NCBI GenBank assembly: GCA_023213395.1
Contig: CM041465.1
Span: 156,743,741-156,807,740, forward strand
Direction of reading: 5' to 3'
Source: Cycas panzhihuaensis
Taxonomy: Eukaryota > Cycadophyta
Length of the DNA: 64,000 nucleotides
Shown: piece after piece, positions 23,135 through 35,638 of the stretch
Layout: every line of letters starts with the position of its first letter
How positions within the stretch are numbered: position 1 is the stretch's first letter
Made by a program: the position numbers and the translations under genes
Notes under the pieces: model-generated
Databases searched by the model: none
What the model saw: the letters and a program-made list of their open reading frames with translations, nothing else
What the model was told of the DNA's origin: nothing

Positions 23135-26100
23135 CCCCCCCTTACTGTTTACAATGTTAAGTCGGACACCAAGACCATCTCTGAATTTTACAAACTTTTC
23201 TCTACCAAGAGGCTTGGTAAAAATATTTGTTGTCTGCTCCTCTATAGGTCTGTACTGGAGGTTGATCTCACCATTCTGAACATGCTCTCTGATGAAGTGA
23301 TGGTAAACCTCGATGTGTTTTGTTCGTGCATAAAAAACTAGATTCTTGGCTAACTTGAGTACACTTTGATTGTCGCAATATATCCTGGTGGGGTGATTTT
23401 GCTCAAGTCCAAGTTTCCCAAGAATTCGTCGTAGCCAGATAGCCTCACAAGTTGCGCTGACTGCAGCTTTGTACTCTGCTTCAGTGGAGGACAATGTAAC
23501 ATTGGGTTGCTTCTTGCAACTCCACGAAACAACTGTTGAACCAAGGGAAAAACAGTATCCCGAGGTTGATCTCCTGCTATCTTGGCAACCTGCCCAATCA
23601 GAATCTGAGAACCCTTCCAGAGTGAAGTTCTCATTATGTGCATACTCAAGGCCATGCTGCAATGTGCCTTTGATATACTTAAGTATGCGTTTGGCTGCAT
23701 TCCAATGTATTTGATTGGGTTGAGAAATGTATCGTGAGCAAATCCCAACTGCAAATAAAATGTCTGGTCGAGTGTTGGTGAGATAGATGAGGCTCCCAAT
23801 CAACTGCCGGTAAAGTGTGGGATCTGCAGGTGCAGCTTCCTCATTGAGAGTAAGCTTAGATCCATTCTCCATTGGTGTAGGCGCTCGTTTGCAGTCGTGC
23901 ATCCTGAACCGCTACAAAATGTCCCAAGAGTATTTCGCTTGGGAGATGAAGATATAGCCTAACTGTTGCCAAATCTCAAAGCCTAAAAAGTAATGGAGAA
24001 GTCCAAGATCTGTCATCTCGAAACTTCTCTTCAAGTCATCTTGGAGAATGTGTATCATCTTAGTGTCACTGTCAGTGATCACTAAGTCATCTACATATAA
24101 GGCAACAAAAATGACATGGTTCTTTTCATGTTTTATATACAGATTAGGATCTGAAGTAGATCGATGAAACCCATGTCTCAAGAAGTAATCGTCGATATTC
24201 GAGTACCATGCTCTTGGAGCTTGTTTTAAGCCATATAGTGCATTTTTTAGGCGACATACTAGATGATCCTTGCCTTGTACCTTGTAACTGGGAGGTTGCT
24301 CTAAGTATACCTCCTCCTGAAGATCGCCATTAAGAAAGGCGCTCTTCACATCCATCTGATAGACTGGCCATTTGCATTAAGCAGCTAAGGCCAAGATGAG
24401 TCTGATGGTGTTCATATTTGCCACTGGTGCAAAAGTCTCCTCATAGTCTATGCCTTCCTTTTGTTTGAATCCTTTTCCACAAGGCGGGCCTTCTGCCGCT
24501 TAAGTGAACCATCAGAATGGAATTTGGTCTTGTAGACCCATTTGCAACTGATTGCCTATTTGTGTTTAGGCAATTCAACCAAATCCCAAGTACCATTCTT
24601 TTCAATAGAATGAATTTCTTCATCCATGGTAGCCTTCCAATTTTCATTTTTAGAAGCCTTCTCAAAAGTGAAAGGCTCATCAACACATAGCACTTCAGCC
24701 ATAAGTGCATAATTGGTCTGCTGCCTGTATTTTGATGGACGTTTTCCTTCAATGATGTGGCCGTCCTGAACTGTTTGTGTGTACCATTTTGGTAACTTTT
24801 GAATCGAAGTAACTTGAACCTCAAGATCTTATGGTCTAAGCGGTTGATCAACAGAAGATGTGCTTGGATCAAGTGGAGCAAAATCAGTTGATGTAGATGG
24901 TCCAGCGGGTGCAGATGATGTACATGGTGTAGAAGATTGAGAGGGAGGGAAGGCCTCAACAATCTTCTTGCCTTTGTCAATGGGACGTTGCATGGATGCT
25001 GTTTGCAACTCCTTATGATCTTCTTCAGCAAAGATGACATCTCTTGAGAGATGCATTTTCTTCCCAATGGGATCATACAACTTGTAGGCTTTGCTATGAA
25101 TGCCATATCCTACAAAGATGCATTTTAGACTATGCTTGTCTAACTTCTTCCTTTGCTGATCGGGAATGTGCATATAAGCAGTGCACCCAAAAGTCCTCAA
25201 ATGGCTGACAGTAGGCTTTTTGCCAGACCAGGCCTCCTCAGGTGTCATATCGGTGACTGTTGTAGTTGGACAGTGATTGGCCACATAGGCAGCTGTCTCA
25301 AATGCTTTTGCCCAGTAAGCTCGAGTGAGTCCTTGTGCATGCATCATTGCTTTGGCTGTATTAGCCAAAGGTCTGTTCATTCGCTCGGAGACCCCATTTT
25401 GTTGAGGAGTGTGAGGAATAGTCAGTTGTCTCCGAATGCCATTATCCTTGCAGTATTAGGTGAATTCATTTGAAGTAAATTCACCTCCACTGTCTGTCCT
25501 TAATATTTTGATTGAGTGGCCAGACTCATTTTCTACTTCAAGCTTGAATTCTTTGAATTTGGAAAAAGCTTCAGACTTGTGCTTGATGAAGTAGACCCAG
25601 ACTTTGTGAGAAAAGTCATCAATGAAGGAGATGTAATACAAAGCTCCTCCAAAAGATGCGGTGGACATAGGTCCACACAAATCTGAGTGTATCAGCTGCA
25701 AAGGATGTGATGCACGCCATGCTTTGCCTTTAGGGAAAGGCAAGCGATGTTGAGTTCCCATAATGCACGCTTCACAAAGACATTTTGTGCCATATATCTT
25801 TGGAAGCCCATGTACCATATTTTTGTTGATCATCTGCCTCAAATTGTTTAAGCTCAAATGGCCTAGACGTTGATGCCAAAGTTGCATCTTGGACAAGTAA
25901 GGAGTGACAATTGAACCAGAGTAAGCAGAATCAAGTGTTATATTATTTGCATCCAATTTGTAGAGGCCTTGATCCTCATATCCAACAGCTACTACTTGGT
26001 CATCTTTGTCACTGATTACACATTTCCCATTTCTGAACAAGACACTCATTTGTTGCTTGTCCAACTTGCTAACAGATAGTAAGTTCTTGTCCATTGAAGG

Positions 26101-26451
26101 TATGAAGTAGGCATTGCCATTGGGAAATGAGGAGGAAGGATTTGATGAAGAATGAAATGGAGTTATTGTGCCTATTCCAGAAATCTTAACAGCTTGATTG
26201 TTCCCAAAGGTCATTGATTGACCTTTACCTTCCTTGATGTTGGTGAGGAGCTCTTCACTTCCAGTCATGTGTTGTGAAGCTCCAAAATCAATAATCCAAG
26301 TTTCATCAACCTTGGATGTTTGATATGCACAAAACAGTTTGTCTTCATCTGCAAACTGATTAAAGTGGCGTTGATTGCCACCTCTAAATCCCCCCCTTTC
26401 TCTTTGACCTCCTCGATAGGCACCTCGATTTGGTCGAGGGGGTTGCTGCTG
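23135..26451 (-). pseudogene. pol of element C, lightly damaged
   Basis: Copia pol in order from the right. The protease near 26290 has IIDFGASQHM, with the site Ser replaced by Phe. The integrase (about 25380-26000) has WHQRLGHLS, CEACIMG, HSDLCGP, RTDSGGEF and NGVSERM, so the DDE residues look intact. The linker carries a Ser/Pro-rich stretch. The RT has MDVKSAFLNGDLQ near 24345, YGLKQAPRAWY and active site YVDDLV near 24090. RNase H has SDSDWAGCQDS, SSTEAEYKAA, YCDNQSVLKLA and a C-terminus LNIVNSKGGC at 23130. Stops lie near 25456, 24830, 24555 and 23905, with a frame change near 24450. Two long open stretches (23129-23902 and 23912-24355) cover most of the RT C-terminus and RNase H. Confidence 0.94.
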
Positions 26452-27315
26452 CTACTGTTGTTGCTGCTGAAACCTTTGTTGGTACTGTTGACGTGGTTGC
26501 TGCTGCTGCTGGCGTAGATCTGCTTGCTTTTTCTGACAATCAGGTGCTATGTGGCCAGGTTTGCCACAATAATGACATACAACATTGGTCTTTGAAGACC
26601 CAATGTTCATGTTCCCAAACTGCTTTGCAAGTACAAGTTTGGGTTGTTGTTTGGCCTTTGAGTTGGCCATGAATGCACCTGATGTAGATGGTTCCTCCTC
26701 ATTATCTTTAGTGTAGATTTGTTCTTCTTGAAGTAGCAGACTTTCAAATTCATTGAATGTCATAGTTTTGAGAGAACCATCTCTTGTAGTAGACGAAATG
26801 AAGCCATTGTAGTCCTTGGGTAAATCTTTGGTGATGGATGTGATCAATTCATCTCTTGTAGCTGGACTACCAAGTGTATTCAGTTCATTACATACCTCCT
26901 TGATGGAGGAAAGAAAAGTCGACATGGGCTTGACAAACTTAACATAATACAATTTTGCCTTAACCATTAAAACGCGAGCTTCATCTCGCCTTTCATACAA
27001 TGAGGACAAAATGTCCCAAGCTTCCTTAGAAGTTTTAGCACAAGCAATATTCTGATCTACATGCACATCAACAATCATGTGAAGGAATGCCAAAGTGATT
27101 TCATCTTTGGCTTCCCAAGCAGCAAGTAAAGCATTATCAGGTTGCACAGTAACATTGCCATTGATAACAGGTGTTGGTCGAGGTAATCTCCCAGAAACAT
27201 AACTCCAAAATTCGTTCATGATCAACAAATTCTGAGTGAGTCTCTTCCATTCTTGATAATTATCTTGTCCTGTCAATCGAATGGTGCATGCATTTAGCAT
27301 GTTTATAGCAGCCAT
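26452..27315 (-). pseudogene. gag of element C, open for 287 codons
   Basis: This is a Copia Gag from the ATG at 27315 (MAAINMLNACTIRLTGQDNY). It contains EWKRLTQNLLIMNEFW, DQNIACAKTSKEAWDIL, LPKDYNGFISSTTRD, a zinc knuckle CHYCGKPGHIAPDC near 26545-26586, and a long Gln-rich run (about residues 266-287). The frame ends at a TAG inside the Gln run at about 26450 that probably was CAG. Beyond it, Gly/Arg-rich sequence leads into the protease. This is the most complete Gag in the window. Confidence 0.93.
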
Positions 27316-29795
27316 GTTTCAAATATAAAAGCTTGAAACTAGCAGATAACCTGGGAACTCAAAGCTTTCGCCGCTTAAGTTCCACCTTCTAACGAAACCA
27401 ACAGTCCTGATCTTACTAGAAGATCCAACAACTGAATGGAATGATGAGGGCCAGAGGACTAGGCTATGGAGTTGGTCCAACTCTGATCTTATAGAGGAGA
27501 TCCAACAGTTGGCCAAGTTAAATCTAGGACAAGGCAGGTAGGGTTGATCTGCATGGGCGTACCATGCTTTCCCTGGGATTCACAACCCCAATAACACCCT
27601 TTTCAAACCTCCTTTCCCTCAAGCAACCTTAATTGTCGTGCACTGACCATACGGTTGGTTGGTCCCCTAGGGAATGCACCAAGCTTAAGGTTATTTCAGA
27701 GGCAAGGTTTGAACCTTTTTCGGGCCTCTCCAACAAGATTTTAAGTCACTTTTAGCAGGTTTTAAAGTGAACTTAGATTTCTTTTACTTGGAAGATGTAC
27801 TTTATGAGAATGCTTTGATTAAGCTTTACAATGAAAGTGGCTTTAAGAGGAAGCAATGTAAGTACACCAATATGAACACTAGAAGTGTTTTTACAATCAG
27901 CACTTTAATGAAGTGTAGTGCTAGTTGATCCAAATGAGAAACCAAATACTTGATTATAATAAGTTTTGCAAAGTACTTTTAAAAAAAAAAGCTTAAGTAC
28001 TGAATGAAGTAAGGCAAAACTTGTGATGAAGATACAAGTGGGTTCCTCTTAATGCTGAAAAAGTGAAGGTAAGGGAACCACTTGCATGAAAATGGACATC
28101 AAACACCAAGTGTTGGGACTTTAAATTAGTCCCAACGATCAAAGGAGAAGTGATTTTTATTAAGTACAAAGTGTTTTTTAGCTCTCTTTGAAACTAAGGG
28201 TATTAGGTCACCATGCAAGGTGCCTTAAAAGTGTTTTTAAAAAATTAGTGATAAATATCATTTTTTCAATAAAAAAACACTTAGAATCACTTCACTTAAA
28301 GTCAATTAACACTTATTCAAAATTAACTAAGTGTTAAAAAAACTTTTAAAAGCTAAAAAAATAGGTTGAATTTTGAATTTTTTTTGCAACTTGAACACTA
28401 AGGACACCACGCAGGGAGCCTTTTAAAACATTAAAGCAAAAGTATTTTTGAGTCTCCAAATAAGTGAGTTCAAGTTAGTATTGGTGATTTAATGAAATCA
28501 CTGAATTCTTAGAAGATTTTTAGCTTCAAAAATACCAAAAAAAGATGATTTTTCTCTTAATAAATTTAAGCTAAGGTCACTATGCAAAGTGCCTTGATTT
28601 GTAAAATTGTCTTAATAAAGAGAAGAAAATCGCTTTTAATGTAGAAAAATACTTGAAAAGACTTGATTTAGTCTTAAATGAAGTCAGAAAATAAAAAAAT
28701 CACTAAATACCCTTTTAAATTTGGGTTAAAAGTTATTTTTTGATGATTAAATGACTTAATTGAAGATTTAATATAAACTTTAGGATTTAAAGTCCATGTA
28801 AATAAGAAAATGCTAAGAATATTCCTATTTTTATAAACTAAAATTTATAACACTCAAATTTATAAATGAAAAAATTTGGAAAAAACAGACGTCGCTCGGC
28901 CGCTATTTTTCCATGTGCCCACGTGATCGGATTTTCGATCGGAATAGCATGTAGATTCGACGGAATGAGCCGAGATTTTAGCCGGTGGAGCGTCTGCCCA
29001 CAGTGATGACACCCCCTAAGTTTGGGAACAGATTGTTCGTTGTAGAGTGAGAACGGAACGTCTTTGTTATTGGTTGGGCGCATGGACTGTGCAGGACAGT
29101 GAGGGCTGTTGTGCACTCTAAGAGCTATCGTACAGTCGATTTAAGATGTAGCTGGGACCCACTCAGGGTTTGAGACTCCTCTAAAAGACTGCAGATCTGA
29201 TTGGTGAGTTTCTGGGATTTTGATGAGTCTCCAGAGAGGACTGCACCAAGCTGGGTAGCTTGCAGAGGCAGAGTGCCTGTTCAGCAACTTCAGAATACAG
29301 CTTTGCCTTGGTCTTTGGTAGCTATATGATCTGTAGATACAAAAATGAATAGATTTTCTACTGCCAGGAGTGGATATTTTTTTCACCAGTCAGCCAAAAA
29401 GAGGTTAGAACAACAGAGTTCTAAACCTTAGTACACAAATCCGGAATAAAAAGGATTTCTAACTTCAACTTGAACAGATCTAAGTACAAACTTCCTACTT
29501 TTTACAGATCTGAGTGAAAAAAAGAAATTTAATAGAATAATATTTTCAAAAAAGAAATCATTGTTTGTAATAGCAATTAATGCTACACCCAACAGGTTTT
29601 TGTAAGAAAAATCAGATTTGAGCATAACCCAGCTCCAACCTTCAAAAATAGCTCCAAAAGCTTGAACCTGCAAAACAATTCTTCAAACAAACCTTGGATT
29701 GCCTTCAGAGTGCGAAGATCATCACCAAGGGTTTGTAGGCTTTCTTCAAATCTCCTTGAGCAATGAAACCGTAAGCAGGGAGCTAGTCTCCTCTT
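27316..29795 (-). other. Long leader of element C
   Basis: About 2.5 kb lies between primer site and gag. Features in it are the 17-base motif at 27369-27385 (complement of GTGGAACTTAAGCGGCG) 54 bases before gag, and a block at 27539-27700 shared with the leader of F (54815-54970) that includes CCCTAGGGAATGCACCAAGC. A GC-richer stretch lies at 28880-29150. The middle (27960-28850) is AT-rich with many CACTTA/TTAAGTG words. No supported gene is present. Confidence 0.7.
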
Positions 29796-29807
29796 GCTCT
29801 GATACCA
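29796..29807 (-). other. Primer binding site of element C
   Basis: GCTCTGATACCA is the exact complement of the plant initiator Met-tRNA primer match TGGTATCAGAGC, two bases inside the 5' LTR. Confidence 0.93.
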
Positions 29808-29809
29808 AA

Positions 29810-30363
29810 TGTGAAAAGAGGCTAGATGGCCTCACAGTCCCAAGATCTAGAAACTAGGATCACTCTAGCTCTAGAAGCACAAAACACTAATAAGTATAAT
29901 ATTCTCAAGGTAAAGAGAAAGCAAAGAGACAAAGCATAAATGAAGGAGCAAGAGAAAATGATACCCAATATGTAGAGTTGGAATTGGTCCAACCTCCAAA
30001 GAATGAACAGTTTGATTAGCAAACTGACAGCATAACAATCTGACTCCAACTCTCTTATGAGACAATGAGAAGAGGTCTCATTATATAGAGTGAAATGAGA
30101 GACCTAAGGCCTTGGATGTTTGACAAGTGTCAAACATCCAAGATACATGCCTTGCATGTAGGACATGTGTCCATTTGGGCTCTCATGTGAGCAAAAAAGC
30201 ATGAGGGTCCATTTGACCCTTTAGTGACAATGTTGTGTCACTAGAAAGAATGTGGGTGTGCACTTTATCACTTAAGTGATAAGTCACCCCTAAAGTACAA
30301 AAGTACACATATTACATAAAAATTAAAGTACATAACCTTAACATGTAAACATAAGGTTTAACA
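29810..30363 (-). repeat. 5' LTR of element C
   Basis: The 554 bp pairs with 22579-23134. On the element strand a TATA-like CTCTATATAATGAG lies near 30085, a plausible promoter core. Confidence 0.95.
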
Positions 30364-31532
30364 GTTCATAGCATGACCCCCAAAGAAAAATGGACTGGTC
30401 AGAAGCCTATCATTAGCCACTTGAAAACTTTTGGGTGTATTGAATATGCCCACATCCTAGATGACACTCGTAAGAAGTTGGATCAAAAAAGCCTGAAGTG
30501 TATTTTTATGGGGTATTGTGATTATGGTATCCATAGGAGAGAAAAATTGTGATTAGTTGAGATGTAAAATTCGGCGAGTCATCAACATATCATGCTGAGA
30601 AATCATCTGAAGAGCCTTTTTAACCCCCACAACTTCCATTCCCAGATTCGTTACGCGAAGAGGACGATGAGCTAGTCGCTGGAATACATGAGGAAGCAGG
30701 GCCAAGTGGGTCGAGTAATAGTGAGGAGCTGCCATGTGAAGAAGAACCTCCAGCAACAGGTCCTTCTATACCACTATGGGCAAGGAAGACAATTGAAGAT
30801 TCCAGAGTGGAGATGCATATCCTCGTTTACGAGAGAAGAACAAAAAGTCAGCATGCCAATAGAACTCTATTGGTAGACACCAATAACTACAGTGATCTTG
30901 ATTCATATGATGAGGCAAAAGGAGATCCACAATGCAGAGTTGCGATGGAGGAGGAGTATGGTTCACTTATGAAGAACGATACATGGAATTTGGTGCTGCT
31001 CCCTTTGACAAAGAACCTTGTTGGATGCAAGTGGGTCTACAAGACTAAGTTTCACTCTAATGGAGAGGTGGACAAGTACAAGTCTAGGTTTGTCACCCAA
31101 GGGTTCAAACAGAAAGAAGAAATTAACTATGAGGAGACATTTGCACCAGTCTCCAAGATGACAATGACCCGATTGATCATTTCCTTAGCAGCTACTTATG
31201 GTTGGGAGCTACATCAAATGGACGTCAAGTTCACGTTTCTTAATAGAGATCTAAAGGAGGAGATATACATGTCATAGCCTCTGGGATTCATTAAGGAAGG
31301 CCAGAAGCATCTTGTCTACCAGTTGAAGAAATCTCTCTATGGCCTGAAACAAGCACCCCATGCTTGGTATGAGAAGATAGATGCCAAGTTAAAAATTGAA
31401 GGTTTCATAATTTCTGAACTCGACCTGAATTTGTATGTGAAAAGGAGGGGAACTTCAATAGTCGCTTGTGTGGTGTACGTGGATGATTTAATCATCGAAG
31501 GGCAACTGTAACAAGACTATTATAGAAGTCAC
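30364..31532 (+). pseudogene. Integrase end and RT of element D
   Basis: The frame interrupted at 22578 resumes with VHSMTPKEKWTGQKP, the usual end of a Copia integrase, then FMGYCDYGIHR. The RT has DTWNLVLLPLTKN near 30980, [51 protein letters not shown] near 31216, YGLKQAPHAWYEKID and an intact active site YVDDLI near 31478. Stops at 31275 and 31509 and frame changes near 30550-30800 damage it. It is broken by E at 31532. Confidence 0.88.
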
Positions 31533-31925
31533 TGTTAGAGTATAATGTTTAATGTTATATCTGTGTCTTAGGGTCAATAGTCATAGTCCTAAGTATTAGG
31601 GTCTAAGAGTCATTTATTATTATAATATTATGTGGAAGATAGAAGCACATTGGTTAGTTAGTTGGTGTAATATCATTGGCTAAGTTAGAGGTAATTGTCC
31701 CACATGCATTACATTTCTTGTATGTTCTCCCACCTATTTTGTATATAAAGGTGGTTGAGGTAGTGTATGTGATCAAGTCATCATTAAGACTCATGTAGAG
31801 TCTATGGTGCACGAATGTTCTGATGTTATCTTATTTGTGTTATGTTAATACAAGCTTTGTTTTGTTTATTGATATTGTTGGATTTTGATGTTGGTGATGA
31901 ATACTTTCCATGTTAAAATCTAACA
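31533..31925 (+). repeat. 5' LTR of element E
   Basis: The 393 bp has a TATA-like core TTTTGTATATAAAGGTGG near 31745. It is followed directly by the primer site. Confidence 0.94.
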
Positions 31926-31945
31926 TGGTATCAGAGCCCAGGTTC
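31926..31945 (+). other. Primer binding site of element E
   Basis: TGGTATCAGAGCCCAGGTTC abuts the LTR. The first 13 bases match the Met-tRNA primer site, and with one inserted C the match extends through AGGTT, so pairing may be longer than usual. Confidence 0.85.
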
Positions 31946-33355
31946 AAGGTTCAAATCCCGCGCATATGCTGGACAAAGTCCCTTTCCCCGATGGGTTCCC
32001 CATGTACCCCTAATTCAGGTGGAATTGTAATACAGGCGATACGTGCTATGGTGACCTCCTCGTCATGGGGGAGTGTTAGACTATGGCTAGTTCACTTGCC
32101 GAGGAGTCCTCTTCCCAAAATCACCCACGAGCTTTTGGTATAATGGCAAGTCACGAGTGGTATCAGAGCAGGTTGCTTGTTAAAACTATTGTTGTGCAAG
32201 TTCACCATTTACATGATAAAGGAAGAAGGTGACTTCATCAAGTGGCTGCCAGATTTGGATCAGGAGAAGTCCAGTGAAGGATAGAGCATTCAAGTAAGGA
32301 GGTGGCTCCGTAGATTTGGAGAAGATGAAGCCCTAAAATGCCAAATATTGATGCAAGACAATTTTCCACCTAGTGATATCATTCCTCTTCTTGTTATGTG
32401 AAGTAATCATGTGCTAGGGTTTTACCCTATGAAAGATTTGATTAATGGGAATTTTTGAAGTTGAGATAAATGGTGGCATATAATGTCATATGAGATTATT
32501 CATCGGTGAAAGGGATAACGATTTTTGTACTAGCAGATTTCTGTTAAAGTTTTTGAAACTCTTCTCCTACTCTATTGTGCATGAGTGATAATTATAAACT
32601 GCTTTGGTTCCTTTGTCACCGTGGAGATTTATAACAGCAAGCCCACAATACTGGTTACACCCTGCTGCACTCTGTCCATTAATTAACCCTTGGCGATTGA
32701 TGTCACCATTGTCACTGTTTAAAAGGGCATTCATACTTTTGCTAATTAAAACCCTAGTCTGTTTGAGATGTATGGTGACTGCTGATACTAAGCGGGAAGC
32801 ACGATTGAGATGATATCCCCCACTAGAAAGGAATATGAAAATCTATGAGCTACAAATAAGATATTGATGGTTGTTTATATTAAAGCAGCTTGCCTCTGTA
32901 AAGATCATGGAGTCCAACGTCTATAAAGGACTTTGCTCGAAGATGAGTTGCCTGCCAAGAAATGCACGAGCTGCAGCCATTGGAGATTACCTTGGATCCG
33001 CTCGCACGCCTTGTGGAAGGGGAAATGGCTACCATCTAATCATCCATAGAGAGGGAAATCCATCAGTACCTGAATCCTCTTGAGGAACGATCGAGAAAGG
33101 ATCCCCAGCCTCAGATCCATCCAGCAAATCCAAGTTCTACCCACCGCACACGTTGCTTGTCTCAGAGAAATAGAAGCACTCTCTACTGCTCTCGTTCACC
33201 TGTCCTTCTGGGTGCTCTGCAAGGACTGAACCAGAGAGTTGTGGTACAAATTGGACATCACAGAGTCAGCACAGGTCATAATTTCCTAGAAGTGGCACAC
33301 GAAGGCGAATAACGCTTGACTCAGTTCACGATGAATAGTGGTGGACAGATGATCC
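31946..33355 (+). other. Leader of element E
   Basis: No coding region is recognised. A second primer-site-like sequence, TGGTATCAGAGCAGGTT, lies at 32158-32174. It is preceded from about 32074 by TGTTAGACTATGG-like sequence, as if a very short LTR were embedded. The stretch 32870-33330 is richer in GC and has short open frames without known domains; it could belong to the captured segment that resumes at 44242. The last five bases (GATCC) are the left duplication of I. Confidence 0.5.
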
Positions 33356-33572
33356 TGTTAAAATGTAATGTTTTATCTAGACAAAGAGGGGTCATGTTGA
33401 CTCACCCCTTAAAATGTACCTCCAAATAGGAGTTGTGACACTTGGCAGCCTCATGTAGGTCAGTTACATTTCTATTTGTAATGGTCATCTTAGTGATGTA
33501 TATTTAAGAGGAATGAGACTCTATGTAATATCAAGTTCTGATCTTCATTCTGTCTAAGTTAGTTTTCTATCA
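33356..33572 (+). repeat. 5' LTR of element I
   Basis: The short 217 bp LTR runs TGTTAAAATG to TTTTCTATCA and has GATGTATATTTAAGAGG as TATA-like core near 33500. Confidence 0.94.
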
Positions 33573-33584
33573 TGGTATCAGAGC

Positions 33585-34236
33585 AGGTTATCCCGCTTGC
33601 TTGAGAGAGGGTCCTTTGTGTGTAATAGAGTCTATTTTGAGAGAGACAAGGAAGGCTGCAACACAGGAGATGAATTGAAAGTGAAGTGAAGGATCCAGCA
33701 CGTCCAGAAGTAGACCTAAGGACCACAGGAAGTACTGTACAGTCACTGTAGGGACCAAAAAATTCAAACTTCTCAGATCGAGCTGAAATTTGGCCAGCAA
33801 GTAGATCTTGACCTCCTCTTCAATTTTTCCTTTTAGATCGAAGTCATTTGAAGAAGTTTTGACAGGGTTTTTGCCCCTTTATCAGCCACGTGGGTTTGGA
33901 GGTATTTCAGTAAATTTCTCCCAAAATTTTCGAAATTCCTGAGTCAAATCTGTTGTAAACTCAGTGTCTGGGTATTACAAAAGTTTTGTGACAGACTTTG
34001 AGGAATTCTATGAAGTATTTTTTAAATTACAAGCAAAAACGTGTTGTGCCCTAACTACGTTTTCTAGTCTTTCGGGTCGATTTTCTCCTCATCCATAAAC
34101 AGTTTTGGAAAACTAATATCAGATCTGGAATCCTCATCTTATAACCTCTCTTTTGAGGTACATATCGTACAATTCCGTACGGAAATCCGTACCGTGTATG
34201 GCCTGCACTCTGTCTCTCAGTATCTCAGCTGTCAAA
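33585..34236 (+). promoter_or_regulatory. Leader of element I with clustered GTAC motifs
   Basis: The 650 bp between primer site and gag is non-coding. At 34158-34192, about 45 bases before gag, four GTAC cores lie in 35 bases, including CCGTACGG. The same kind of cluster occurs at the same place in J (51690-51750). GTAC is the known core bound by plant SBP/SPL factors; that these proteins act here is only a guess. Confidence 0.45.
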
Positions 34237-35120
34237 ATGGCTTCAGGTCTTTTCTCTCTGCCAGAATCAGAAAAATTGACTGATTCAAACTATTATGTTT
34301 GGAAAATTAAAGTAGAAATTGTCTTAAAAATAAAAAATGCTTGGAATATTACAATTGGGACTGAGACTTGTCAAAAGGACTCAGATGCTAAGCTGGCCAA
34401 CTGGGAAGAAAGAAACAATATATGTGTGCACATTTTGAAAATGTCGATTTCTGACTCAATTCTGATATATGTTGAAAAGCTGAATTTGTTCTCTGACATT
34501 TGGAAATGTCTTGAGAACCTGTATGGACAGAAAAATAAAGCAAGAATAATTGCTCTCAAGGAAGAATTGTATAGACTGCATATGAAGGAAAATGAAAATG
34601 TAATGATTTTATGCACAAGGTTGTTTCAATACGAAATAATTTATCAAGTGTAGGAGGTTTGATTTCGAACAAGAGTGGTAGAACTAATAACGACCAAGCT
34701 CCCAAAGTCTTCGATACAACCATCAACACCATTATAAATCTTGAAAAATAACTAAAATAACTCTTGATGAATTGACGGGATTCTTGTTGAGACAGAACAA
34801 AGGAATAAGAGATATGAAGACTCCTCGAATTTGAAGATGCCTTTATGTCCAGATTGAACTGGGCTCACGTGGCGAGAAACCAAACCCATGGAATGACATA
34901 ACACGACTTGAGGGACGAGGCCGATGGCAAGACTCTAGGGGACGTGGACGAAGCAGAGACCCAAGGATTTGTTTCAATTGCGGAAGGACCAGGCACATCT
35001 CCAGTGCACGTAGAATCTTTGACATATGTTACCATTGCGGACAAGGTGGACATTACCCTTATCAGTGCTCTCAGTGAAGAAGTGAGATTCAGAAAGGGAA
35101 AAGACCTGTTGGTGGCTACA
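34237..35120 (+). pseudogene. gag of element I, broken
   Basis: A Copia Gag starts at 34237 (MASGLFSLPESEKLTDSNY), chosen because J starts the same way. It includes YYVWKIKVEIVLKIKNAWN, NLYGQKNKARIIALKEELY and LHMKENENVM. A frameshift near 34610 leads to a stop at 34651. The nucleic-acid-binding end is still visible in other frames: an RG-rich stretch, CFNCGRTRHISS (last Cys lost, near 34973) and an intact knuckle CYHCGQGGHYPYQC near 35027-35068. G interrupts at 35120. Confidence 0.88.
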
Positions 35121-35636
35121 TGTTGCGTTCCAGGGAAACCCTCTCTTTAGGGGCCTATCAACCAACTTAAACCCCAGAAATGAGCGCAGGAATATTAGCT
35201 GACCAGTAAGCCAATTTTCTAGCCGACTTCATTAATGGTTCACTCCCAGTGAACTGTCCTAATTCTGGCCGACTTCAAACAAGATAATAATCGACCATTA
35301 TAAATAGGGAGCAAAGCCCTCATTTTGTATCATCACTTCGATTGGATCTCTTCTACATTTTCGGCTCTAGGGCTGCAGTTGGCTCGGCCTTTTGGCCTGA
35401 GATATTTGGAGGATTCCCGCCTCGAAGGCGATCGTTCGAGAAGGATATTTTGTTTGTATTTTGCATAATATATTTACCTTTATTTGTACTACTTCCATTA
35501 CTTTATTTCGGTGTTTTATGGTGAATTTCCAATATTCATTATTATTTGAGATTGAAGAGATCTGCTCAAATCTATATTAGACCAAGATTTGCGAATTTTT
35601 GTGTTATTTCCAATTAAGTTAAAAGCTTCTGCTACA
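35121..35636 (+). repeat. 5' LTR of element G
   Basis: It runs TGTTGCGTTCC to GCTACA. CATTATAAATAGGGAGC near 35300 is a good TATA-like core. Confidence 0.95.
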
Positions 35637-35638
35637 AG

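Larger units (their letters stand above)
22579..30363 (-). mobile_element. Copia LTR retrotransposon C, inserted in D integrase
   Basis: LTRs at 22579-23134 and 29810-30363 are flanked by GTTCA (22574-22578 and 30364-30368). The coding strand is minus, so the right LTR is the 5' LTR. The primer site lies at 29796-29807 and the polypurine tract at 23135-23143. Length is 7.8 kb with a 2.5 kb leader, gag and pol, the same plan as B, and the proteins are clearly related to B. It is the best preserved Copia coding region in the window but still has several stops. The LTRs differ at roughly 4 percent by eye. Confidence 0.96.

Noticed and set aside
31944-31960. GGTTCAAATCCC after the E primer site resembles a tRNA B box
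   Set aside because: No cloverleaf or A box at the right distance; it continues the primer-site region of E and is better read as extended tRNA complementarity.
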